From: Bradysia coprophila
Lineage: Eukaryota > Arthropoda > Insecta > Diptera > Sciaridae
Direction: 5' to 3'
DNA length: 64,000 nt
NCBI RefSeq assembly: GCF_014529535.1
Contig: NW_023503307.1
Coordinates: 4,561,887 to 4,625,886, forward strand
Under the pieces are notes generated by a model, which saw nothing but the letters and a program-made list of their open reading frames with translations, was not told the DNA's origin and ran no database searches. Below, in pieces: positions 35,602 through 47,590 of the stretch. Positions within the stretch are counted from its first letter, which is position 1; every line of letters starts with the position of its first letter. Both the position numbers and the translations under genes were made by a program.

Positions 35602-38600
35602 AATAGACCAAAAATATAATTACGTGTACATTTAGATAATGAAATGGGGGGGAAGAAAAATAAAAAAAAACGCGGAACGAACAAATGACTTAAGCCATTG
35701 GAAGAAGAATAATTTTTGTTTTGTGAATTACCTTGATCATCAGCTAAATCGGAATTAGTTTCGTTCAATTCCGAAACGCTGAAGACTAAGGTCATTTACA
35801 GACGCATGTGTGAGAAATTATTTCTTTCTTTGTAATGATAAATATGGCAACTAATAGTTTTATATTGTGCGGCAGTTTTCTCGGAAAAAGTTCAAAATTA
35901 TAGTAGAAACCAACTTTTTTCCTATTAGTATTTAATCCCATTCCTTTTAACATTGTTCCTACGGTAGGATAATTTTTCTCTATAAAATAAAAAAAAACAG
36001 TGAAAAATGACAGAAAAGAATAATCAATTTTTCGATCAATTTTGTAAATGAAAATTGATGGACGCGAAAACTCTTTTAGCATTAATTCTGTGTGTAACTC
36101 TATCCTCCTCCTTATTTATATGTTTTTAATTTATTTTCGTCATTTTATTTATTATTCATCTCATTATTTAAATGCAAAATCAAAATCATTAATTTAAAAT
36201 TAGACAAAACGATAAATTAATAAATTTTTGTTCGAAATTATTATGCTCTTATCAAGTCGCGCAGGTCAGTATATTAATTGAAAAAAGAACGAAGCAAAAT
36301 GTAAACTGAGCCCAAAATAAATATATGCAGTTTTAGCCGGCAGCGGACAACGTTCAGATTTTCGTTATGTAGTACTGAAGTACTAGATTTACGTTTTATT
36401 CAATGAACGTACTCCTTCATATAATTTTATTGGACACCGTTATACAGACTTCAAAGTGGTGTTAAAAATACGCATATTTATTTCAGGTTCACGTTTATCA
36501 TTTGCCTAGTTCGATAATTAACTGAAAAGAAAATATTTACATTCGAGATAAATGATCGAAGGATTTTTTTTTAAATTAAATTAAACAAAACAAAAAAGAG
36601 AATAGAAAACTGTAAATAGCAAAAGTGAAAAATGTGATTTTATGGCAAACAAATTTTTTGCGAAATTTATTAAGCGATAACATTTTATATGATGCGAAGA
36701 ATATTATCAATTTATTTGTTAATAATAAAATGAAAATATTATGGAAAAATTACACTTTCTTGTTTAACTGTCTGAAACAATCAACATTTCACCCCTGCTT
36801 CGAATTTTGTTTCCGCAACGAAACCAGCATGTAAAGTCCCGTCGGCACCATTTGGATCAACAAAATTACCCTCTGACATTGTTTTACGCTATTTAGTGCC
36901 TCTATGTAACGGAACTTTCAAATCGAGAACAATTTTCAGATTTTACCAAGTACACTCACCTCAAAATACGTAGCAATATTCGTGTGCGTGCAGCACAGTG
37001 TAACTCTCTGATTTTCTTAATCTTACACGTTCCATATGTTAGTATGATTCCCATTAATATGCACAGAGTTCGAAAAGTGAAACTGTTGGAATTTCAGAGA
37101 AGCAACCAAAGATATGAATTTCATTGTAGTTATTTTGAGGGCAGTGTAGTATTAATTCTGAAAAAGACATACAGTCTATGCAGACAGTGGACACTATAGA
37201 GTAATGGATTAAAAAAATTAGGGGCTATGTTTTGTCCAGAATTGACCCATGACTCAAATGACTCAATGACTCAAAGGTGGCGCATGCTACGGTTTATATC
37301 GCTAGAAGGCTGTTTGGTGATTGATCGGTTGTGATTGATAAGGTGCTTCTGACATTTGAAAAAAAATTAATTTTGACACCTGAAGAGTGTACAGATGGTT
37401 ATGATATACCTAAAAATGTTCACCTTTGAACTTCTATGTCAGAGACTATTTTAACGAAAAAATATTTTTCTTGCACAATTACACTAGCAAGTTCATGCAT
37501 AGTAGACAGAATACAATACCGTATTGGTTTGATACCGACCAAAAATGATTCTGACTAAAATGAAAACGAAAGTGTACATCGACACCGGCGTACCGGTGAG
37601 TTGTCGAAGATATTCAACAAAAATAGCAGTTGAATCGTAGGAATGTGTGGTTGCAGTGTATTGTCGAAGACTTGTTCGAATGTACTACTACTACTTGAGT
37701 AATCAATTAAAATGTGAGATTCGATTAGCACTGTCTGAGTCTCATAAAACCACTGAAATAAAAATATTTTTGTAGAAGAGAGGGTACCAACTGAGTTTAT
37801 AGAAACTCGAAACGAAGAAAATAAGATAACACATATTTGGAAGTAAATTTTCGACCTTAGTCACTTAAAAAACAGCTGCAAGTGTCTTTGGCTCTGCAAT
37901 GCTAGAAAGAGCAGAAAAACAAGTAAGTATGACTCGGCTGCTAAATGTTTTGCTTATGTTTGAAAAGCAACATCTTCTTCCATAAACTATTCCGGGCTTC
38001 TATTATGTGTGGCAGGCCCTCAGGTTCATGGTTCCTGATTAAATCTTCTTAATAGGGAAAAAGTGAAACTATTGTAGCGCTGCATATGTGTAGCGTGAAG
38101 ATAACTTCGTTTTTTTATTTTATGAATTAAAAGGGTGTTACTGTTGTGACGTTGGTCCTAATTAAGACCAAGATTTGTCAATGTTTTCAGGATTTGTCCT
38201 GTATCTGGCATCGTATTTATTAAAAGTTGATTCCCTTCCATATCAGAATTATAATAAAAATATTTTGTTATAACTCGTGAATTAGTTATTTATACAACCG
38301 AGTGATAAATTCTTTTTTAGGCAGTAGATGTGAAGATTGTCGTAATAAAGGCAACGGAAAGTCCTACTTTTCGTCCCTTGTTGCAAAAAGTTGCTTTACA
38401 CACCTTCTCATTGCTGGTAAATATTTTATTGCCTGCCGCATGCGAAAGTTGACCACTACATAACAATTTGCCTCCTCTGAAAATGAGTAATTTTACGTGA
38501 ATTCCGTTGTGACATTCAACTTTCGCTAAGGGATTACAAGAGGTATAACATTTTTGCTGGCATTCGTTCCAAACCGTATATATACATACGTACCAACTTT

Positions 38601-39611
38601 GCTATAGATCTGATCAAGAAACAAAAAAATAAACGGAATACTAATCGACGGCCAGTCATAAAATTTAAATGTGATGCCTCACTATAATATACGACTCGTT
38701 GAAGGTAAATTGCAGATTTTTGAGCAAAGGTTTTATGCTCTGTTTTATGACAACATTTCAGTATTACTATATTACATAGAGTTTACAGTACGTATCTTTT
38801 CAAAGAGTTTGCTGCTATTTTTGTATGAAAATGTTTTGTTTTTTAAAGGACTCATGTGTTACCATTCTTCGTGTAAATTTATGGATCTATCTTTAAGTGT
38901 GAATTCGTGAGTGACCAGCGCTACCAGCCTTGCACTGGAAACGAAGTTAGAGTTTACCCTGAAACTCTGCTCTACTCGTCCACACGAGTCATTGTAGACA
39001 TTCGTTCGAACGAATAAAACGAGCCGAACATACAAAACCCACGAAACATTAAAAACGTTTTTTGCTGTAAGTTTCCATTCGTGTCGCACTTTATTATACT
39101 ACGTCCGTAAAAATCTTGTGTCATTTATATCGTGTCTTTTATGAACGATGCCATGAATGAATGGAATATTTTGGCTCAGAAGTTTGTTTGTTTACAACTT
39201 CGTTCTACTGTCGGTGTAAAAATACATTTAATAACACTGGACGGTTAGAGGTAAGTGATTCGACAGTAATCAGTACCTGGATTTTATAAACTGTTTTCTT
39301 TGCCAAAAAACGAACGCCAATTTTTTTTTAGTATCATGAACACTCACATGAGCGCCTCATTATAGAATTAATTAATTTTTAATATAACATCTCCCATTCA
39401 TGAGGGACATTGTTAATGCTAAAAGGGTGTGTTTTGAAACTGCAACATATACCCAGTACGTGGCCAAGTGTCCAAAGGAGCCCAGCCGAAAAATTCTAGA
39501 GACTGCAAATTTCGCATACCGACTACCGAGTAAAAGCGAACATGAATAATTTTTCATACCTAGAGCCCGCAAAGTTCGTCTTCGTCGCACATTTTTCTCT
39601 GTCCAATATGA

Positions 39612-39743
39612 AATAGTACATTTCGTACCTAGGACTAAAAGTCTTATGTAGCGTATTCTATTCCAGACCTCGCCTTCGGCTCTGTCTGGAAACTTCTCAC
39701 ACGCTAAAAAAGACTTTTAGTCCCAGGTACGAAATGTACTATT
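39612..39743. repeat. 132-bp hairpin MITE (AATAGTACATTTCGTACC…)
   Basis: 33-base arms with one mismatch. The loop continues the stem with agcgt/acgct and ttccagac/gtctggaa around a gccttcggc centre, so nearly the whole element is self-complementary. Confidence 0.85.
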
Positions 39744-39754
39744 ACATGATTACA

Positions 39755-39951
39755 GGGATAAAAAGATGAAAAGTAGAGTTTTCGTGTGAATTTTGTTGAT
39801 CTGAGGCGAAGCCGAGGTCAATCAACACACTAAAACGAGACTTTTCATTTTTATCCCGAGTTATGTAATGGATTTTACATGCTGAGGGCGTCAAAAGTAG
39901 TGCTTGAAACATGAAAAGTACAGGGTTAGGCGCATGTAGCATGTAAAAATA
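39755..39951. repeat. MITE family 2, copy 1 (GGGATAAAAAGATGAAAAG…)
   Basis: The hairpin core 39755-39857 has gggataaaaa termini and a gaggcgaagccgaggtcaat centre, followed by catgctgagggcgtc. Related copies are at 48246-48348 (inverse centre) and 56970-57115. It directly follows another MITE. Confidence 0.8.
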
Positions 39952-40462
39952 TTTAAATATTTTGTCATTAGAGTACTCCCGAATAAAGCCGGGAGTTCTT
40001 CAACAGTGTGTTTAAATATATAATCGAATACTTACATGTTTAAGGCGTAAATATCCAATGCAATAAAGTAATATATACAAGGACAAACTCTGACTAACAC
40101 CACTATTTAGAATTAAGGTAAAGGGATTACAAATTTTTCGGCTAAAGAACAAATTTCAATACCATAAAGCGAAGTTCAGGGCTATAATCCACCAGGCAAG
40201 ACAACAATTTCCGAGCAATGACGTATTGGTATTATATGTTACATATTGGAGTGATCTATCACCGATCTATCACACAACCTCATGAAGGCTTTGCGTTTAA
40301 TCGCTTAACAGTATTCGTAACATCTTAAAAAACCTTGTGTGAAAACATGCAAAACCAAAAATCAAAACTCTCCGGATCAATGTCGATTAACTTGTCAAAC
40401 GAACGGTAGGACAAGAACACATTCTTTAAAATAATATATACTTACGATGGAAGTTACATTTT

Positions 40463-40602
40463 CAACAATTACAATCCGAAATCGACGTTATTCATTCCAC
40501 ATGCGATTTACACGTTATAATACATATAGTTTTCTCACACATACATACGTAACGCTGGTAATGCATGTGGAATGAATAGTGTCGATTGGATTGTAATTGT
40601 TA
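40463..40602. repeat. 140-bp hairpin MITE (AACAATTACAATCC…)
   Basis: The ~40-base arm running aacaattacaatcc … attcattccacatgc is mirrored at the right by gcatgtggaatgaat … ggattgtaattgtt, with few mismatches. Confidence 0.85.
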
Positions 40603-42687
40603 CATCTTATAATTCCGAGACTGTCCGATTTTCAAATTTTTTGTACATAGAATGTGGCGGCAACGACTTTTTGTGTCGAACGTGCAAATTGTCACGTATA
40701 GATTTTTTCACAACACAGGCGAGAAATAGTCATTTTCTCCTATCCACTGAAACCCGAGAGGAAAAAAAATCACCGAAAAGTAAATAAAAGTATCGGGTTA
40801 TACATACATACCCAACGTAAATAGTTTATTTAAAAGCGAAGAAAAGGCTGCAAGGCGCAACCAGTAAAAAACGATCTTTTCAAAAACAAATATTTCCAAT
40901 AAATAAAAATCATCATGGAGCGTGGTTCGCCAGAAGCTTTTCTCATTAATGAACCCAAAATTTCTTAATATATACCCTATTTTCGACTTAAGCCCATAAA
41001 CATTACGTATATGACAGCATATTAGAAATTGCAGTATATGACCGTTCCACATACGTTTTTTTTGTATATAAAAGCATTTGACCATAAATATTTGACCATT
41101 CTGATTTCTGGACTTCTGAAGCCTTTGTTGTGAGAGAAGCTGTGTTCTGGAAAAAAGTTGGAAATTGCATTTTCACTGGTGAACTCGTTCACTCGTTGAA
41201 CAAATAACTATTAGCTACCAAGTATTAAATCGGTGATTAAATTTGACCAAAAACTACTAAATTAGCCTTAATACATTATTTACACGAAGTAGAAGCTGGA
41301 TTTCCCTTACGCACTGGCCTAATACGATTGGTCTGCATACACTAAATCCACAAAAAGCTAGTTTATATCGACTATAACAACGCATTTTTACGCATTCACT
41401 TTCTGTTGTATAATTCCATTTTTCTTTCTGTATAAATCAGATTTTGAAAAATATTCTGCCTGACCTTCCGAGCAAAAATAGTAAAAGGTCTAGAACAACG
41501 ATAAATCTCCAAATCTCACAGCTTTTACTCAAATTACAAATTTCATAACAATTGTAAATTATTTCAGCCTCAGAGCTTTCCATTCACGATGATGCAATCG
41601 AGAGAAAATTTAGAAATGCAACGCACCACAAACATCGTATTTTTGTTCATATACGTCCAAACCGTCTAAACGAATTGTAGAGCTATCTTTCATCACAGCA
41701 TTCTCCTAAAAACCCAGTTATTTGAGAGTATATTATGATACCAAATTTTTGTTATATTGCCAAACATCTGATTCATCATTTGAATGTATTTCATCGAAAT
41801 TTGAAATTATTTCTTCAAAATTGCTGTAGAGTAATCGGAATCATGATACTGTACATTGAACAGACGTGACAAGTCTTTTATTATTTTTTTTATTTAATGT
41901 AACCCTGACGTTGAATCATATAATAGTAACAGGTATCACCGCACATTTAATATCGCGATACAATTATTATTATGTGTGTGAACGCCTACACTATACGAAC
42001 AGAACTGATTTACCCATCTGATAAATTATTTTGATTAATTAAGATTGAATGTGTTCGACGCTAATAAGTAGACGTTTTGAGACTTAAAAATGTTTTCGCT
42101 TTTTTGTTTGTTTTAATGTTATAAAATTAATAATGCACTCAATTGACATTATCATAATTAATTTGAACAGGTCGGCACCGTTATGTCTAAGTGATATGAT
42201 TCATAGTTTCGCTTTCAGACAAGTTTTATATTCGTAACTGTACAAATTGAAAGCGTTCTTTTATCTGTGAGCTTTACCAGCTGATTTACACATGAAAGTC
42301 TAAAAGCTGAGCTGCACTGCTCATTAAGTATATGTACATCTATTGGTGAGTAGACACAACAGTCGAATCATGAACGAACAAAATAATTTGTTTATTGGTC
42401 TGATTATAAAATCTATTTTCATGTGTCGAGATTTTTGAGATTTTTTTCGGATTTTCTACCCCTTACATGATATTTTTTTTAGTATTCACAAATAACTGTT
42501 GTTTATGATATGCATTAAAAGTACGTTCCCCCTGAGGTGTGAAAGCTTTTTCCAATTGTCATTATAGAAAGATTCATAATTACACAGAGGTACAATGACA
42601 GGGGTACAGCCCACAGTGGGCCCAAAAGATCGTTTCATCTTTTAAATTCAGCTCGGGCTGGCAAAAAAAAATTGACTGCCGCTTTAG

Positions 42688-42978
42688 TCAGGTGTAGCCA
42701 GTTCGGCACTGCATGCGAACAATGTTTTCGCTGTTTAGTTGTTGTTCAGCCAAACTCTTGGTGGGTGGAATGGTAATAAGAATTGATGCAACATATCCTT
42801 GCTGAATTGTAATTGCTAAATGTTGGAACAGAAAACTCATTGCCATTTTCTCATGAGTGACTTCCAGTGATCTAACTTCCGATTGTCTCTGTGTGGCCTG
42901 TTTGAAAATTTTTTGGATTTTCCAAAACAGTTGTTGAAGAGAAAGGACAGAGAATGGGGAAAGTGGGTTTTTTCTCAT
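42688..42978 (-). CDS. Hypothetical 96-aa ORF
   Basis: ATG at 42978 (context acgaagATG) to a stop at 42688. The predicted protein is of ordinary composition, with a basic, Gln-rich N-terminal half (SLQQLFWKIQKIFKQATQRQ) and a hydrophobic stretch (GYVASILITIP). No signal peptide or known domain is seen, and no splice partners are evident. It could be a small gene, an exon or chance. Confidence 0.2.
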   Translation of the reverse strand: MRKNPLSPFSVLSLQQLFWKIQKIFKQATQRQSEVRSLEVTHEKMAMSFLFQHLAITIQQGYVASILITIPPTKSLAEQQLNSENIVRMQCRTGYT

Positions 42979-43357
42979 CTTCGTGTTGTGAAACAGTCGT
43001 GAACGGTAGATTTAAGGCATAAAAATATCCTACAGTTCAAAGAAAACCAAAATAAAAATTAAACAAATTCTTGTACGAAAATATCGATCTGTATTCTACA
43101 ATTTATTTTCGGAATTCTTAGAATTATTTGATTTATTTAATCAATGTTGCTGTACGTACATGACTCGCAATCAACGTGAAACAAAATCAAAAAGTGTGTA
43201 TTGCGATGAGAAATGACATCATAGATTTCTTAAGTATTCAAAATATGTGAGTAGAGTAACGGCACCGGCTACGAGCCAGGCTTATTTCAGTTACTTGCCG
43301 TCCAAAGCCTTTTGTTTGAAGGCTAGTAACTGAAACATTGTTCTGTTATGTTACTAA

Positions 43358-43413
43358 AACGTCGTCTTGGGTTCTAGACGGCCAGAACGTCGTCTTGTGT
43401 TCTAGACGGCCAT
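43358..43413 (+). repeat. 28-bp direct repeat, two units
   Basis: The aacgtcgtcttg-gttctagacggcca unit at 43358 is repeated at 43386 with one or two substitutions. It lies ~540 bases upstream of the CstF64 ATG. Confidence 0.8.
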
Positions 43414-43951
43414 AGCACAGTCGCTAGACAGTGCGTTGAGAGGGCTCATAACTAGAGGAAGCTCATTAACCTACTCTGTTGTATCTACAATAATATATCC
43501 GAAAAAAGTAAAAAATGTACCGTTGGATACGTTTGGTGATTTTCATAATCATTTGGCATCTCCATGTTTTTGCCTTTAACAACATACAAATATGTTGTTA
43601 GCTTTGCCTACAATTCTTTAAATTTTGATGTATTTGCGCTTTGGAGGCAAACAGCAATCGCAACCTCAAACCGTTTGAGATATTTTTCTGTAGTGACTAT
43701 GTACCTTCTTCAGGTTATTCAAAGACAGAGACATCTGTTCGAAAACGAATAAAAACAGAAAAACATAGAATAACGTCAACTTTTCAAAGAGTGTTAGCAG
43801 TGTACAATTTCACAGTGTATTCAGCTGTCAAGTAATTGTGTGCGACATCAGGTAACTCTCCACTCATAAACTTTGTTTTCTAATACACGGCATCTTCGCT
43901 GAAGGATTTTGTTAAATACATTTGTGTAAAGTGCTAGTAATTTCAGTCAAA

Positions 43952-45332
43952 ATGGTAGACAAAAACAGTGACCAAAGTATTATGGATAAGTCCATGCGTT
44001 CAGTGTTCGGTAGGTAGGCCGGCGACAGCATTGCATCGATAAATTGTTTTAACCTATAAAATCTTATCCAAGTTGGAAACATTCCTTACGAAGCCACTGA
44101 AGAGAAGCTGAAGGAAATCTTTTGCGAGGTCGGTCCCGTGGTTTCGCTGAAGTAAGTGATTGCCAACAGTATTTTCGCGATCAACACTATTTTGAGCTAA
44201 CCAATTTCCGTGTCTAGATTGGTATTCGACCGTGAAAGCGGCAAGCCCAAGGGATATGGATTCTGTGAGTATAAAGATCAGGAAACGGCTCTTAGTGCCA
44301 TGCGAAATTTGAACGGTTATGAGATTGGCGGTCGTACGCTAAGGGTGGACAATGCTTGTACAGAAAAATCTCGAATGGAAATGCAACAGCTCTTACAAGG
44401 GCCTCAAGTGGAAAATCCTTACGGTGAACATTGCGAACCGGAAAATGCCCCAGAAGCCATAACGAAAACGGTTGCTTCATTGCCGCCGGAGCAAATGTAC
44501 GAATTGATGAAACAAATGAAGTATTGCATTCAAAACAATCCGACAGAGGCTCGTCAAATGTTACTGTTAAATCCGCAATTAGCATACGCACTGTTACAAG
44601 CGCAAGTAGTTATGCGAATAATCGATCCACAAACAGCACTGGTACGCTAATTTCTTACAGATCGTTTCTCTTTTGAAATTTCACGTAATTTATGATTATC
44701 AGGGCATGCTGCACAAACCAAACCAAATGCCACCAGTGCTGACGTCAAGTACAATGCAACTTCCTGTACACGACATTGTGCCACAAATCCCGTTAGGTCT
44801 TCAGGCAGCGGCAGTTCAGCCAGCAGTAATAACTCAAGGATTTCCATCCGCTAATCAAGACGTTGACTTGCGCAGCGTAATGGATCCACGGCTGAATCGC
44901 AGTATGGACCAAGATATGCGTGCATTGCCCACAAACCCAATGATACCAAACCCGATCGTTGATCCAAGTTTCGCACGACAACAGCAGCAGCAACAACAGC
45001 AACCACAACGTCCCGTCGCAGCTCCAGTACACTTTCCGACTGATCCCCGTCAACGACCGAACGATCCACGTGTCAAATCACAACAACATCCGACGCATTC
45101 GATGCAACCAACTGCTCCACCAGCTGCTCCGATGATGCACTCTCAGCCGACCCAGGCCCAAAGTCGGCTAGCTGCAGGAATTCCCAGTAACGCATCCGAT
45201 CAGGAGAAGGCTGCTCTTATCATGCAGGTTCTGCAATTGTCGGACGAACAAATTGCCATGCTACCACCAGATCAACGTGCAAGCATTTTGGTGTTAAAGG
45301 AACAGATAGCCAAGAGTACGAATCAACATTGA
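43952..45332 (+). CDS. CstF64: Cleavage stimulation factor subunit 2 (CstF-64)
   Basis: RNA-binding subunit of CstF; it binds the U/GU-rich element downstream of poly(A) sites during nuclear mRNA 3'-end cleavage. Exons 43952-44009, 44073-44151, 44218-44641 and 44703-45332 give 396 aa, close to the insect length and shorter than the vertebrate protein. The N-terminal RRM has RNP2 VFVGNI (18-23) and RNP1 KGYGFCEY (57-64). The hinge that binds CstF-77/symplekin follows (about 115-195, including [14 protein letters not shown] and [18 protein letters not shown]). The middle is Pro/Gln-rich with a poly-Gln run. The conserved C-terminal helical domain is intact ([20 protein letters not shown] … [15 protein letters not shown]). 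Reading through the exon 3 donor would stop two codons later. Introns are 61-66 bases. Confidence 0.97.
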
Positions 45333-45375
45333 GAAAATTTTTGTTCGACGGATTATTTACTTGATGGGATGAAAG

Positions 45376-45381
45376 AATAAA
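45376..45381 (+). promoter_or_regulatory. Poly(A) signal of CstF64
   Basis: AATAAA 44 bases after the CstF64 stop, implying a short 3' UTR. Confidence 0.7.
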
Positions 45382-45749
45382 TGTTTTATGACGCAAACAA
45401 TATCGTATAGCTTTGGTGGCACCGGTGCACATACAATCATAAAGTATCGGTTAGTGTAGCGATTGTACGCCGTTCTATCAACGACCATTCGAATTCTAGA
45501 AATTGATTTAGCGATAAATTCATAAATATTCACAGGATTTCACAGCTCGCCCACAAATCAGGGCATATTTTAAGGGAATAAAATTCCTTCATTTTTAGAG
45601 CTTTTTTTTACTTATTCACTTCTAAAGCTACATATCGAAACACCTGTGGATTCTTAGTTGTTTTTGATCGTCGGAAAGCCAGCCAATGAATTTTCGAAGA
45701 TATTTTTTTAGATCTATGAGCAAACAAAACGTACAGTTTAGAGGTAGGG

Positions 45750-45931
45750 AAATTTCAGCATAACTTTGCTTCAGCTGAGCCACAAAAACAATCAAAACTG
45801 TTAATACGTCTTTATTCAGTTTTACCACTACCACGCGCGTGCGTGTAGCAGCTTCAACCATATAAACAGTTTTGATTGTACGTGTGAATCAGCTTAAAAA
45901 CAGCTGAATCAAATTTATGCTGAAATTTCAC
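45750..45931. repeat. MITE family 1, copy 2
   Basis: Longest copy: termini gaaatttcagcata … tatgctgaaatttc, inner arms ttcagctgag/cagctgaat, and the same ttttaccactaccacgcgcgtgcgtg centre as at 23326-23467. Confidence 0.8.
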
Positions 45932-46810
45932 TGCTTCTGACTGTAGGAAATTTCGAGAATTTAATTCCCTTAAAATAGACCCTGATACAAATACGCTATA
46001 CTCTCCACATTGATGTCTTTCCTACATTATTGATGTCTTATAGTGCGAACATAACACGTATGAATAGGAAGACACTGTGCTCTGATTTATTTATCATAGA
46101 AGAACAGGTCGTGTGTGTTGGTCAAAGATTCGTCTAAAGCAAAAAGACTGCAACAATTTATTGAGTCTAATCATTCCTAGGGATGTTCTTATCTTATTAT
46201 CCATGATCCTGATTTTGTACATAGACAAAAAATATTTTTCATAATGAAATCGGTGGGCTGGTCTTCTCTATTCATAAGACTGGGAACAGGTCAGTTATCC
46301 CTTGATCTGAACTTAAATTTCAGGTCAACGTGACAATATTTGAATGTTTTCTGACAAATCCATGAATTCACCTGAAATATGAAATGCAGTTATAGTTCAG
46401 GTAAATAAGGTCAGATAACACCGGGTTGAGGAGGGATTAAGATAAGCAAACTCCAATGATTGTGTCATTCCGCACAAGGGGATAAGTAATTTTGGGCATT
46501 TGACCGAGATTTTCTACAATGTAGAGAATTAGCTCTGCTTTTCTCTATTTTGTGTGAAGTACCGAAGAGAAATCTTTCAAGATATTTCCTTCGTTGGTTG
46601 AAAGACTCTACGTTCTTTCCAGGAGACGGATATCGTTGTTAGAAAATCACTGAAAGAATGTTCGATCCAAAATCCATAAATTTTGATGAACTTTAAGAGG
46701 TGATAATTCGCACCTGGTAAACGCTTGTGTTTAGATCAGTAGATGCCCCGATATAGCCACAACTTAGCTTTACAATGATACCCCACACCCACATGCCGTA
46801 GTATCAACAG

Positions 46811-47104
46811 GCTTAGAATACTTTTTTGGTGCGAAGTGGATATTGTCTACTACTCGAAAGTAAACATCAGATTCTTAGAAAATCCACAAATTATGATGTT
46901 TTTGATGGCTGCAAAAAACCCCAAAAAACATTTAATTATGATTTGTTATTTAAATTCAAGTGGATTACTACGGAAAAAATCATTGATTATAAACCTATTT
47001 TGTTGCTTTATGGTCTTCGTCGTTGATGTTATATTTTTTGTAAAACAAGTTTTGCTAGTCAACAAAAGATGTCGAGGAATTGAAGAGAGATTAGAGAGTA
47101 ATTA
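46811..47104 (+). CDS. Possible terminal exon of an unidentified membrane-protein gene
   Basis: After an acceptor (gtatcaacag, ending 46810) a frame stays open for 97 codons to TAA 47102-47104. It contains a hydrophobic segment (SLIINLFCCFMVFVVDVIFF) flanked by Lys/Arg and a charged end (NKRCRGIEERLESN), consistent with one transmembrane helix and a short tail. No ATG-led upstream exon was found and I recognise no family. Low confidence. Confidence 0.25.
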
Positions 47105-47590
47105 ACAGAAAATAGTTGACAATCCGGCAAATATTAGATGAATCCAGGGACTAACAATTACTCCGGCAATCAAGTCAGGTCTGAACCACGATTCATCATA
47201 GATGGTGAACGGTAACACTTCTTATCCGAATTGGCAAAATTATAATATTTTTTTTAGATTATTTGCATTATGGTTAAGTAACAAGAGACTTGTTGCAGAG
47301 TGCAGTTATTTTCCGGATAGGTATACAGTATCTTGTAGAAACTCGTTATAGCTAATCAACGTACCTGATTTACTTAAATAAAGTATATACGAGGTGTACA
47401 CCTCCAAAACGATGGCTATATAGGCAAACCGTTTAAATTTTGACTCATTTGTACAATTATTGTTGCCCTTGAAATTTCGTTAGAAACAAAACGAACTGCA
47501 CAAATTGGCTGTTAAATCTTAGTATAAAAGTAAATTGATTTAAAATCAAACAGACATTTGTTTATCGTTTATTGTTATATGCAGTCGGAA

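Larger units (their letters stand above)
35602..43951. other. Intergenic region with MITEs
   Basis: I see no convincing gene. It contains MITEs at 39612-39743, 39755-39951 and 40463-40602, a short stem at about 43286-43336, and a 28-bp direct repeat at 43358-43413. A minus-strand frame at 42688-42978 is listed separately. Confidence 0.55.
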
